Source of the DNA: Campanula takesimana
Lineage: Eukaryota; Streptophyta; Magnoliopsida; Asterales; Campanulaceae
NCBI GenBank assembly: GCA_026119855.1
Contig: JAOWBW010000759.1
Span: 248,001 to 312,000, forward strand
Length of the DNA: 64,000 nucleotides
Direction: 5' to 3'
A program made the position numbers and the translations under genes. This document shows positions 18,165 to 28,840 of the stretch, piece by piece. Positions within the stretch are counted from its first letter, which is position 1; each line of letters opens with the position of its first letter. A model generated the notes under the pieces. It worked only from the letters and a program-made list of their open reading frames with translations, ran no database searches and was not told where the DNA came from.

Positions 18165-20032
18165 ATGTCGCCGGAGAAACTAGCCCCTAGTCCATGGACG
18201 AACAAGAACAACAAGGCTCTTCATCGAGCACTCTTAGCTATGTATCTCCAATCTCCGAAATCCCCCTCTCCTAAACCCACCAAAACCCTAAATTTTGATT
18301 TCCCCCAAATTCTCTCCGACCCTACTTCCCTACTCTCCGACCAAATACTACTCCAAATCCTCTCTAAACTCCCCGACTCCCAGCACAACTCCAATTTCCT
18401 CGTTTCCAAAAGGTGGTTGAATCTCCAAGGTCGTTTGGTGCGCTCAATTAAGCTGTTAGACTGGAAATTTCTCAAATCCGGTCGTTTATTTTTCCGGTTC
18501 CCCAATCTTGTTCATGTTAATTTACTTCTTCATGGATCCCCTGAAAGGTCGCCTCTTTTGGTTAATCATAAACTTGGGTCTTTTCAATTTCACATTGATT
18601 CCAACCCAGGGTCACTTTGTGAAAAATGTGTTTTACCAGTTGATGAGATTGATTCAGGGTTGAGGATTTTAGCTGGTGGTTATCCAAATTTGCGAAAGCT
18701 TCTAGTTGTTAATGCTAGCGAGATGGGTTTATTGAGTGTTGCTGAGGAATGTCCTACACTTCAAGAGTTAGTATTACATAGGTGCAACGATCAAGTTTTG
18801 AGAGGGATTGCTGCATTTGGGAATTTACAGATTCTGAATTTGGTTGGAAAGGTTGATGGGTTTTATGCTTCTTTGGTTTCGGATATAGGGTTGACGATTT
18901 TAGCACAAGGGTGCAAGAGGTTGGTGAAGCTAGAGTTGAGAGGGTGTGGGGGGAGTTATGATGGGGTTAGAGCTATTGGACAGTGTTGTCAAATGCTTGA
19001 AGAGTTGACATTTTATGATCATCGAATGGATGATGGGTGGTTGTCTGCTGTTTCCTACTGTGAAAATTTGAAAACTTTGAGGTTTGTATCTTGTAAAAGT
19101 ATCGATAGGAGTCCTGGATTTGATGAGCACTTGGGGTTTTGTCCAGCACTTGAAAGATTGCATATGGAGAGGTGCCAGTTAAGAGATAAGCATAGCGTGA
19201 GAGCCTTGTTTCTTGTTTGTCGAGCTGTAAAGGAGATTGTTTTTTTGAGTTGTTGGGGGTTGGAAGATGGGATCTTCAGCAGTGCAAGTTTATGCAGGTA
19301 ACAATATCTCAGTCTACACTTTTACAGTCTTTTAATCTTTCGTGGTTAGGTCGGTTCTTTTCCGGTTGTGGTTCCTTATATTGCAATGCTGATGCTAATT
19401 CTAAAACTTTTAATGAGATTACCGTTCTGCCAAATCTTAAGTACACGCTTCTGAAATTGACTTTCACCGGTTATCAAATATCTACGACAATACTTTTCAA
19501 CCAAGGCAATTCATACACATTATATGTGATTTATTTCACTTGTGTTTCGGCTGTAAAGAAAATCGCTTTTAGCCATTCAATTTAAGGTTATTGTGAAATA
19601 CGAGTAGTTGTTGCTCAAACTATTGTTGTTGAATCAGATCATCAAGACATGCCACTTTCTACTCTAGGACGTACTTGCTTGCAATGAATTTGAAAAGGCC
19701 ATATGACAAAGTTGATGTTGATGTTCCATGTAACTGCAAGTTAATTGAAATGATGGATGATTTTTGATACATGCAGGAGGGTGAAATTCCTCTCTCTAGA
19801 AGGCTGCTCAAAGGTAACGACACAAGGTCTGGAGTGTCTAGTTGTTTCATGGAATGAGCTTGAAAGCCTGAGAGTGGTGTCATGTAACAATGTCAAGGAC
19901 ACTCCGGCACTCGCCACTTGTCTTAAGGAGTTGAAGTGGAGGCCTGATTCCAAATCAAAGCTGTTGGCCACTCTTTCTGGAACTGGCATGGGCAAAAGAG
20001 GGGATAAATTTTTCAAGAAAATGCAAATCTAG
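18165..20032 (+). CDS. F-box/LRR protein, At5g07670/At5g51370-like (two exons)
   Basis: Exons are 18165-19297 and 19777-20032. The 479-base intron begins GTAACA and ends ATGCAG, and the split AG|G codon restores the frame (462 residues, stop TAG at 20030). The ATG at 18165 is the first in frame. An F-box is at about 55-95 (LLSDQILLQILSKLP, FLVSKRWLNLQ). Leucine-rich repeats follow from about 160 to 430 (CPTLQELVLHRC, CKRLVKLELRGC, CPALERLHMERC). The C-terminus ends in KRGDKFFKK. The domain order and conserved SDPTSLLSDQILLQIL region resemble Arabidopsis At5g07670/At5g51370-type proteins. Such proteins are substrate receptors of SCF ubiquitin ligases; the F-box binds SKP1/ASK and the repeats choose the target, which is unknown here. 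The frame is undamaged, so this looks like a working host gene, although elements lie within 1.1 kb on both sides. Confidence 0.92.
19298..19776 (+). other. Intron of the F-box gene
   Basis: Donor CAG|GTAACA and acceptor ATGCAG|GAGGG. The interior is T-rich and has stops in the exon frame. No element insertion is seen inside. Confidence 0.9.
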
Positions 20033-20310
20033 GCAACAGACAGACAAGGGAAATCAAAGTTGGGATTCTACTTAGTTGTGGTCTTTTGCATTATTCTCTT
20101 GCAATCTCGATCTGATACACATTCTACTCATCTTTTATATATGTTGTTTTCTGTAGTTATATATCCTGTTCCCGTGTGAATGAATGCCAAACAAGATGAA
20201 GTAAAAAGCACCATGGTACCGATCATATGATTTAATTTCTGAACAAGATAACTCTTTAGAGCCCTTTCTGCACGACGGCCTTTGCTAAAGAATATCACGT
20301 CAGCAATGAC
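20033..20310 (+). other. 3' flank of the F-box gene up to element F
   Basis: The 3' UTR is probably within this stretch; I see no canonical AATAAA. It ends in ATGAC (20306-20310), the left half of the target duplication of element F. Element F therefore starts 278 bases after the stop codon. Confidence 0.7.
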
Positions 20311-22951
20311 TGTTACACCCCGAATTTTCTTATAATATCTGAGCATTTAATGGCATTAAATATCCATAAATAACAATAATAAATACTTCAATTTAGGGTT
20401 CACAACGGCCCATTATTTAACCATAAATTCAAAACAATAGCGGAAGCGTGACTTAAACTTGTCTTGGTAGGTAAACAACCCTAACCATCAATGTACTTCG
20501 ACTTACATCAAGATAAATAAACGTACTTAAACTACTAAATTAAGAATCTTCTGTCCACCGTCTTCCTACGGCTGCTTTCCTTGTCTTGTCCTTCTACTTA
20601 AATCCTGAAAACAAAATTTATAGAGAAGGGATGAGCGAACGAATGCTCAGTAAGTTCATACGTGGCCTCTCCGGTTACTAAGGAGAGACGACCAGAACGA
20701 ATACTTTGAATAACTTTTACAAGGATAGGTTCAGTTACTTTTGGATTCAAGACTGCAGAACAATACAGTCGTATTACTTTTAAGATTTTTCTTTCAAAGG
20801 ATTATGGCACTACAATCCAAAGGGATTCATTCAAATTCCGTCAATTCCTTGGTAACGTACATTATAACCTCAATGCCAAAGGTACAATTCGTACACCTAG
20901 CTTCTTCAGCCAATAGTGTGGGTCGTAACATATATGGTATCCACACACATATGCTCGGGGTCTAGAATCATCCTTGTAATCAGACAATTCCTGAGAGAAG
21001 GCATGTGATCACTCATGCAATCCCTAGTTTAAGGACGAGTCTTTTCTAACTGGACTGTCCGTCAATGTCTTTTCTAACTGGACATTGGATGCCTTAACGA
21101 GTAAGTGGTTAACTTACAAGTTAAAATGAGAACATACCATGGTACAAGTATGTGATACAAGTTTCAAACTTCGATACTTAGTAGATCGATGGGGACATCA
21201 CTAAGTATAGATTCTTTCAAGGAACGTTCAATAACGCAGAGTTCATTCAAATACTATCATGCCATACTGATAGCTAACTTTAGAAAGATACAGAATTCCA
21301 ATAAACAGGAGTTCAAATACTGTAAGGAACGTAATCCCTTACCTGAATTGCTTTTCCTCGCAATCTCCTCTCTGTGCAAATCTACAAGGCACGGAGTAAT
21401 TTACTTTAGTACTCTCTACATTGTTAACTATTTCTACTTAGTTAACTGAGAGATGCGTTTTAACTTCTTTACTTCGTTACTTCTTTTCTTACGTTTAAGT
21501 TCCTGACTTTGCTTTACGAGTCAGTCCTTTAACTTTGATATAATTGCAATTAAGTCCTCTGACTTTGGGTTAATTACAATTTGGTCCCTCAACTTTGGGT
21601 TAATTGCAAATTGGTCCTTCAACTTTGGATTAATTGCAATTTAGTCCTTCAACTTTAGTTCAATTACAATTTAGTCCTTCAACTTTGGATTAATTGTAGA
21701 TTAGTCCTTCAACTTTAGTTTAATTGTAAATTGGTCCTTCACTTTGGATTAATTACAATTCAGTCCTTCAACTTTCCTTTAATTACAGGAAGGTCCTTTG
21801 ACTTTGGTTTTGTTCATAAGGTTCCCCAAGTTTCTCTTTTCAATCACTTAGGCCCCTCTAACTTCAAAGTTTCCCTTTTTATTTCTTTTAACTTTAATTC
21901 CTTTTTAGTTTAGTCCTTTTCCGTTAGGAAACTAACTGAAATTTCTAATCTTTTCCTTTCTCATTAACTTTTTAACTCCCAAGGTCTTCCAAGTACTTAT
22001 TCCATTTTCTCAAGTTAATTTTCTAACTTGTTAACAATCCTTTTAACGATTTTGTTTTCTTTCTATTAGAAACTTAACGAAAACACTAATTTTCCGTCCC
22101 GATTCTTAACATCTTCAATCAAGAATTAACACCCACTTGATGTGACCAAAGCCGAATCATGTAGCTTCAATATCAATGATTTTGGTCAATTTTTCTTGAT
22201 CTAAATTTTCCATTGTAATTCCTAACATCAATTTATTCATAACTTAATAACAAAAATCATTAAAACCAACCAAAACAATTTCTAGTAAATCAAGGCCATT
22301 CGGCCGAATGCTAATATGGATGGAACTCATATTTTCTTCCTTTTTTGTTAAACCCTAATAACCTCAATCTCATATTGGTCTAATCCCCATACATTGAATA
22401 ATAGTAATCCATTTAAAGTCATGATTATAAGATCAACTTAAGACCAATACTAATATGAAGATCATCATAAAATCAACACCTTTAATATTTAGGATTTAAT
22501 AAATAACTTCTCATTCCTAAATAACTAGCATGCAATCATAATATTTATTTTCTTAAATCATGCCTAGTTTATGTTTTAAACATCCAAATCCAATGAAATA
22601 AATTTTAGGATGTGAGTTTCGATATTACCTTGAGTTAGAACGGATTAATCTTCAACAACAATGGCGGAAATTTTTCTTCTCCCTCCTTCCTTGGTGCGGC
22701 TGCTGCTAGGTTAGGTTTAGGGTTTTGTGTTTTGTTATTTAAGAAGTAAAAACCTAAATTTTTTCACTAACCATAGTATTTATACTCTTGGGTAAAATTA
22801 ATTGGGTTGGGTTTACTAATACAAATTTCGGGCCAATCCAAATTCCTTGGGCCCACTTCTTTCAATTACTTTGTAACTCTAATTATTGTTTAATTAAATT
22901 AGTAAAAACCGAATTAAAAAAAAAAATAAAAAAAAAATTCCGGTTATTACA
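20311..22951 (-). repeat. 3' LTR of F
   Basis: 2641 bp, TGTTACACCCCG to GGTTATTACA. It includes a tandem repeat block at 21524-21806 and a 14-bp palindrome CATTCGGCCGAATG near 22306. Confidence 0.96.
21524..21806. repeat. About 30-bp tandem repeats in F's LTR (copy 1)
   Basis: Nine or so degenerate units of the type TTAATTGCAATTTAGTCC plus TTCAACTTTGG. The block is repeated at 30031-30313 in the other LTR. Confidence 0.9.
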
Positions 22952-22996
22952 TTCTTACCCCCTTAAAAGAAGTTTGTCCTCAAACTTTGACAATTC

Positions 22997-25900
22997 TTAA
23001 TCCGAGAAGATGTCCGGGTACAATTCGCGCATTTCACTTTCTTGTTCCCATGTCGCTTCTCTTTCTGAGTGATTACTCCATTGCACTTTTACATAGGGAA
23101 CCGTACGCTTTCTTACGACCTCGTCTTTTCTGTCGACGATCTTGATTGGTCGTTCGTCATACGTCAAATCTGCCCGAACTCTTGATTGCTTGTATTCTAT
23201 CACATGACTCGGATCATGAATATACTTCCTTAGCATGGAGACATGGAACACATTATGCACTCCAGCTAATACCGGCGGTAACGCCAATCGATAAGCCACT
23301 TCCCCGATCCTATCAAGGATTTCGAATGGTCCCACATATCGTGGACTTAACTTTCCCTTAATCCCAAAACGCATAACTCCCTTCGTAGGCGATATCTTAA
23401 GGAATACTCGATCCCCTGGCTGAAATTCCAGTTCTCGCCTTCTATTGTCTGCGTAAGATTTCTGCCTACTTTGCGCAGTCTGTAGCCACTTTCGAATCTG
23501 TTGTACCTTATCCGCCGTGACTTGTACGAGTTCCGGTCCACTTAATTTCCTCTCACCGACTTCATCCCAACACGCCGGTGATCTACACTTCCTCCCATAC
23601 AACGCTTCATATGGGGCCATCCCAATGCTTGCGTGAAAGCTGTTGTTGTATGCGAATTCTACTAACGGTAAGTGTTCGTCCCATGCGTTTGGCCAATCTA
23701 ACGAAGTAGCCCTCAGCATGTCTTCCAACGTCTGGATAGTCCTTTCCGACTGCCCATCTGTCTGTGGGTGAAACGCCGTACTCATGGTCAACTCTGTTCC
23801 CAGTGCTTCTTGTAGGCTGTTCCAGAATTTCTAAGTGAACCTAGCATCTCGATCAGACACAATTGTGACCGGGATTCCATGTAACCTTACTATCTCGTCG
23901 ATGTACAACTTGGCCAACTTCTCCAACGAATCGGTCTTCTTGATTGCCAGAAAATGTGCTGACTTAGTCAATCGATCTACTATAACCCATATAGCATCAT
24001 ACTTTCCTACCGTCTTTGGCAACCCACTTACGAAATCCATAGCAATATTCTCCCACTTCCATTCGGGAATTGGTAACGATTGCAGTAGCCCTGCTGGCTT
24101 CTGATGTTCACTCTTAACTTGTTGACACGTCAGACATCTATGCACATATTCTGCCACGTCATTCTTCATATTATTCCACCAATATGATTCCTTTAGATCC
24201 CTATACATCTTAGTACTTCCCGGATGTACAGAGAACTTCGAGCAATGAGCTTCTCTCAGTATCTCTCTCTTGATCTCATCATTGCTTGGCACCCACACTC
24301 TCTTTTGGTATCTCAGAATTCCATCTTCGCCCATATGAAGATCTTTTGCTTGCCCTTTTCCGATTAGAGTTTCTCTCTCCTCATCTAATTCTTGTGCCTC
24401 TTTAATTCTGCCCAACAATGCAGGTTGTAACGTCAGTCGAGCCAAGTATCCGTTTACTTTTACTATCAAGTTCATCTCCTTGACATCCTTCCATAAGCTT
24501 ACCCCCTTAGAGATCAACGTTGCCAACATTCCGTGATTCTTCCTACTCAAGGCATCTGCCACCTTGTTGGCTTTCCCAGGATGATACAATATTTCACAGT
24601 CGTAATCCTTGAGAAGTTCTAGCCACCTCCGTTGTCTCATATTCAATTCCTTCTGCGTGAAGATATACTTAAAGCTCTTGTGATCCGTAAAAATCTGGCA
24701 TTTTACGCCATACAGATAATGTCTCCAAATCTTCAAGGCAAACACTACTGCTGCTAACTCCAGATCATGGGTCGGGTAATTCCTTTCATGTACCTTCAAC
24801 TGCCTAGATGCATAAGCTATCACCTTCTCATTTTGCATCAGTACACAGCCTAGTCCTTTCAACGACGCATCACTGTAGATAACAAAACCTTCCGTCCCTG
24901 TCGGTAGTGTTAATACTGGTGCAGATACTAGTCTATTCTTCAATTCTTGAAAACTTTGTTCACATTCTTCTGACCAAACAAACTTAGCTGCCTTCTGTGT
25001 CAGCTTCGTCAATGGTCCAGATAACTTCGAAAATCCCTCTACGAACCTTCTATAGTAACCAGCTAAACCCAAGAAACTTCTTATTTCGGTTACTGTAGTC
25101 GGCCTTTCCCAATCCATTATTGCTTCTACCTTCGTCGGGTCCACAGAAATTCCTTCTTTCGACACTACGTGCCCCAAAAATGCTACTTTCTCCAACCAGA
25201 ATTCGCATTTCTTAAATTTCGCGTACAATTTCTGTTTCCTCAAAATTTCTAGTACTATCCTCAAATGTTCAGCATGTTCCTCCTTTGTCTTCGAGTACAC
25301 CAATATATCATCAATGAATACTATCACACACTTGTCTAAGTACTCTTGAAATATTCTATTCATCAACTCCATGAATGCGGCTGGTGCGTTCGTTAACCCA
25401 AATGGCATCACGACAAACTCATAATGTCCATACCTCGTTCTAAACGCTGTCTTCGCCACGTCCACATCCTTGACTCTCAGCTGGTGGTATCCGGATCTAA
25501 GATCAATCTTTGAAAAGTAACATGTTCCCCTCAATTGATCAAACAAATCATCAATTCTCGGCAGCGGGTATTGGTTCCTAACCGTCACTTTATTCAATTC
25601 TCTATAGTCAGTACACAGTCTCATAGATCCATCTTTCTTCTTCACAAATAGTACCGGTGCACCCCATGGTGATACACTCGGCCTAATCAATCCCTTGTCT
25701 AACAATTCTTGTAACTGCTCCTTTAGTTCTTTCAACTCTGTTGGAGCCATCCTGTACGGTGCTCTCGAAATAGGTGTGGTTTCTGGTACTAAGTCAATGG
25801 AAAACTCTACTTCCCTCACTGGTGGTATACCAGGTAAATCCTCAGGAAATACATCTTGAAATTCATTCACGACTTCAAGTGACTCTAAGGTTACTCCTTT

Positions 25901-27571
25901 TTCTTCTGTTTCACCTATGTGTGCCAGGAATCCTACACATCCTTTTCTCAACATTTTACGGGCCTTCATCACCGAGATTAAGCCTATCCTCTTCCTCGGC
26001 CTTGAACCTACAAATCTGTATTCTTTACCTTCCTCTCCTAGGAACGTCATTATTTTCTCTTGACAATCCACTTTAGCTTGATGTAAAGCCAACCAATCCA
26101 TTCCCAGGATTATGTCGAATTCTGACATGTCTAGTTCAATGAGGTCGATATTTACGCTCGTGCCTCCTATCCCTAAAGTGCAGTTTCTATAAGAGGTAGT
26201 AATGGGAATAGCGTCTTTAGTAGGTGTATCTATTACTAAAGGTATCTCTAAATTCTCTGGGTGTAGTTTTAACTTCTTTGCCACAACATTACTAACTACT
26301 GAATGAGTAGCGCCAGTATCTACTAACACATAGACATCACGGGAATTTAATTGCATTGTACCTGCTACAAGATCGGCATTAACTCCAGCTGCTTTTGCGG
26401 TCATGGTGTACATCCTACCACGGCCTCCACCGTTTCCTCCTCCGTTGTCCTTATTTCGTGCAGCTGGTTCATCTTTCTTAGTTTCTGGGCACTTCCACTT
26501 CGGGTGTCCCACCTTCTTACAGTTGTAGCACTGCCGCTCCTTATACCAGCAAACCTCTGACTTGTGAGCTCCATCACAAATGGTACATTTATCATAACTG
26601 GTGAAACCTTGGCCCTTGCCCTTATTCCACTCACGCTTGTTGTCATTAAAGTTCCGACCATTTCCACTATGGCCGTTGTTGGAGTGTTTATTCCCATGAC
26701 TGCCCTTATCTCGACTGTCATCCACCGCTTTCCTCTTGTTGTTGTTGTGGTCCCTACCACCCTTGTTTCCTTCTGACTTTTCAGCCACTGCTTTGCCTTT
26801 CTCTTCTCGTCGGTTACGATAGTTATCCGACTCTCGCTCTACTATCTTAGCCCTGTCCAGCACCGCTGAATACGTAGGCAGAGCTAACGGTGTGATTCTG
26901 TACCGAACTCTATCACTCAATCCCGCTTCAAACTTTCTTGCTTTCTGTTCTTCAGTATCGAAGAATCTGGGTGCAAATTCTAGTAGGTCAGTGAACTTCT
27001 CACCATACTCCGCTACAGTCATACTCCCTTGTACTAGAGTCAGGAATTCCGTTATCTTAGCATTCCTTGTGCTTGCGGGGTAATAATTTTCGTTGAAAAT
27101 AGCCTTAAATCGGGTCCAAGTAAAGGCTGCATCACCACGAGCCACAGCAGCTCGCTTTTCCGCCTCCCACCACGTCTGAGCCTTCCCTTTCAACATAAAG
27201 GTCGCAAATACTACCTTCTGCTCCTCAGTACAGTTCAGGATCTCGAATATTCTTTCGGTGCTCTTAATCCAGTCCTCGGGTTTCTCCTTAGCAGTGTCTG
27301 AGAATGAGTCTGGATTCCTCCTCTGAAATAACTCCAGCGGGTCACGTAATGGAGCTTGTGGTGGTGGTTGAGCAATTCCAGCAACAGTTTGACCTATCCC
27401 AGCTACTGTCTGCGATAGTGTCTGTAAAATATTTACCAGGGCCGGGTCCAACTGCCCGCCTGCATTACCGGTGTTGTCATTTCCCTCACCGTTCCTGTTG
27501 TTTCCCCTTCTGGTATTCATCTGCAGATTTACTTTTACTTTAGAACAGGTTCGTGTTCTAGTAATATTCAT
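22997..27571 (-). CDS. Chromovirus F gag-pol polyprotein (one in-frame stop)
   Basis: One frame of about 1500 codons. ATGs are at 27571 and 27520 (MNTRRGN); the second is more like related elements. Counting from 27574: gag with FMLKGKAQTWWEAE near 126-139; zinc knuckle CYNCKKVGHPKWKC (349-362) after a Cys/His stretch; protease VDTGATHS (418-425); RT with MPFGLTNAPAAFM and FIDD (753-756); RNase H YSDAS (D901); integrase H2C2 region, D1180 and D1241. A TAG at 23831-23833 replaces the residue after RDARFT. The same frame then continues with the catalytic E (DGQSERT), a GPF module (YVGPFEIL) and a C-terminal chromodomain (VPYVKVQWSNHSEREATWE), which in this clade guides integration to heterochromatin. 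Only one premature stop separates this frame from full length. Confidence 0.95.
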
Positions 27572-27574
27572 CAC

Positions 27575-28109
27575 TACACAATACGTGCAGTATTCATGAT
27601 ATACTTAACATTACTATTCTTTTACTAACGGGTACTTGTTAGTTTTGAATCGTGTTCGTAGGTCTTTTGTACTAGACCGTTATTCAGATTTGGTTAGTTT
27701 ACTTTAACCTTTCTTCTCCGGTTCAGGAGTTTTCATACTTCATAATTTACAACCGTTTTACTTGGTTGCTTATTATTTCTTTATTTCACTAGTTTTTATT
27801 ACTTAACTAGCTTTAACTTATTCCAATGGTCGTCTTACTTCGTACCATGGTCACGGAGATTATTTCAATCACTCAGACGTTTTCCCTTGTCTTTTCTCGA
27901 CAAGTTAACTTTTGTCTACATAACAATAGTAAATTCAAAATTTTGGGTGTTTAAATTAAATAACTAACTTTATTCAATTAAGGTGTGAGATTTAAACATC
28001 TCAAAATACACCCAAAATCCAACTTAACATAAGGAAAAATTCTAACTGCATTACCTACTAATAACAAAATAAAAGAATCTATTCTTATAACTATCTGTCA
28101 TTAATTGCA
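27575..28109 (-). other. F leader between the extra ORF and gag
   Basis: About 530 AT-rich bases with no coding frame. The minus strand reads AAATCTGCAG directly before the ATG at 27520, which could be a splice acceptor joining the leader to gag. Confidence 0.5.
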
Positions 28110-28616
28110 TCACTTCCCACAGTGTGCATGTTCTGCTGCAAGTTGGTCATATTTTTCTTGCAATTCTAACTTCTCAGCCCAAATTTGATAGCCTGAAGCC
28201 CTAAGCTCTTCCTCATAAGCTGCTTGCTCATCTATCTTCTTTTTCAGCTCATTATTTTGTTCTATCTCATCCACCAGTTGTACACTGATTCGATTCCATT
28301 CGCGGTTAGCTCTAACCACATGGCTTTCTAGGCTTTTGACCTTCTTCAGCTGTACTGCTAACTTTCCTTCCACATACATTATGTCCTCATCGCGTTCTTT
28401 GATGACATTCTGTAGACTGCCGACTCCTCGAGTCTCCTTCCTAAGCTCTCTTTTAGCTGAGCGAAGTTCCTTAGTTAGCTGCTTAATAATCTCCTCTTTG
28501 GCTTCTATTTCTTCCCTTAGAGTAGCACTGTACCTTACCGACTTCATGGGTCTCCTCGGCATCATCCTACACACACCAATAGTAAACTTAATTAGTACAT
28601 AGCCCCAAGGTTCCAT
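28110..28616 (-). CDS. Extra coiled-coil ORF in the leader of F
   Basis: A 168-residue frame on the sense strand of F, between the primer site (28827) and gag (27520). ATG at 28616 (MEPWGY); another Met pair MMPRRP starts 17 residues later, and in mRNA sense a pyrimidine-poor GTGTGTAG lies just before it. From about residue 31 to the end it is charged and heptad-like (EEIEAKEEIIKQLTKEL, VQLKKVKSLESH, IEQNNELKKKIDEQ), strongly suggesting a long coiled coil. It ends HAHCGK. I recognise no family. The related chromoviruses B and C have only about 100 bases between primer site and gag, so this ORF is an addition. The frame is open with no damage. It could aid particle assembly or RNA binding, or be a captured host fragment; neither is shown. 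Confidence 0.65.
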   Translation of the reverse strand: MEPWGYVLIKFTIGVCRMMPRRPMKSVRYSATLREEIEAKEEIIKQLTKELRSAKRELRKETRGVGSLQNVIKERDEDIMYVEGKLAVQLKKVKSLESHVVRANREWNRISVQLVDEIEQNNELKKKIDEQAAYEEELRASGYQIWAEKLELQEKYDQLAAEHAHCGK

Positions 28617-28826
28617 TATAACATATTAATAGAATGTAAATAGACATACAATGAAGAGGTTCCTATTTCCCCAAGTATATTCATACTTTATGTACACTCT
28701 TAGTATTATTCCTATAGTTAGACTTTATCACTTGAACTTCCTCAAGTAAGATCTTATTCAAGTCAGGTACTAAGTTCTCCCATTAGTCCTAACTTTCAGT
28801 TTTCTCCCATAAGACCTAAAGCCATT

Positions 28827-28838
28827 GCTCTGATACCA
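28827..28838 (-). promoter_or_regulatory. tRNA-iMet primer binding site of F
   Basis: TGGTATCAGAGC on the minus strand, two bases from the 5' LTR. Confidence 0.93.
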
Positions 28839-28840
28839 AC

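Noticed and set aside
22299..22318. Palindrome CATTCGGCCGAATG in F's LTR as part of the GC-motif system
   Set aside because: It is single, AT-flanked and not clustered, so it does not match the four-motif blocks; noted only.
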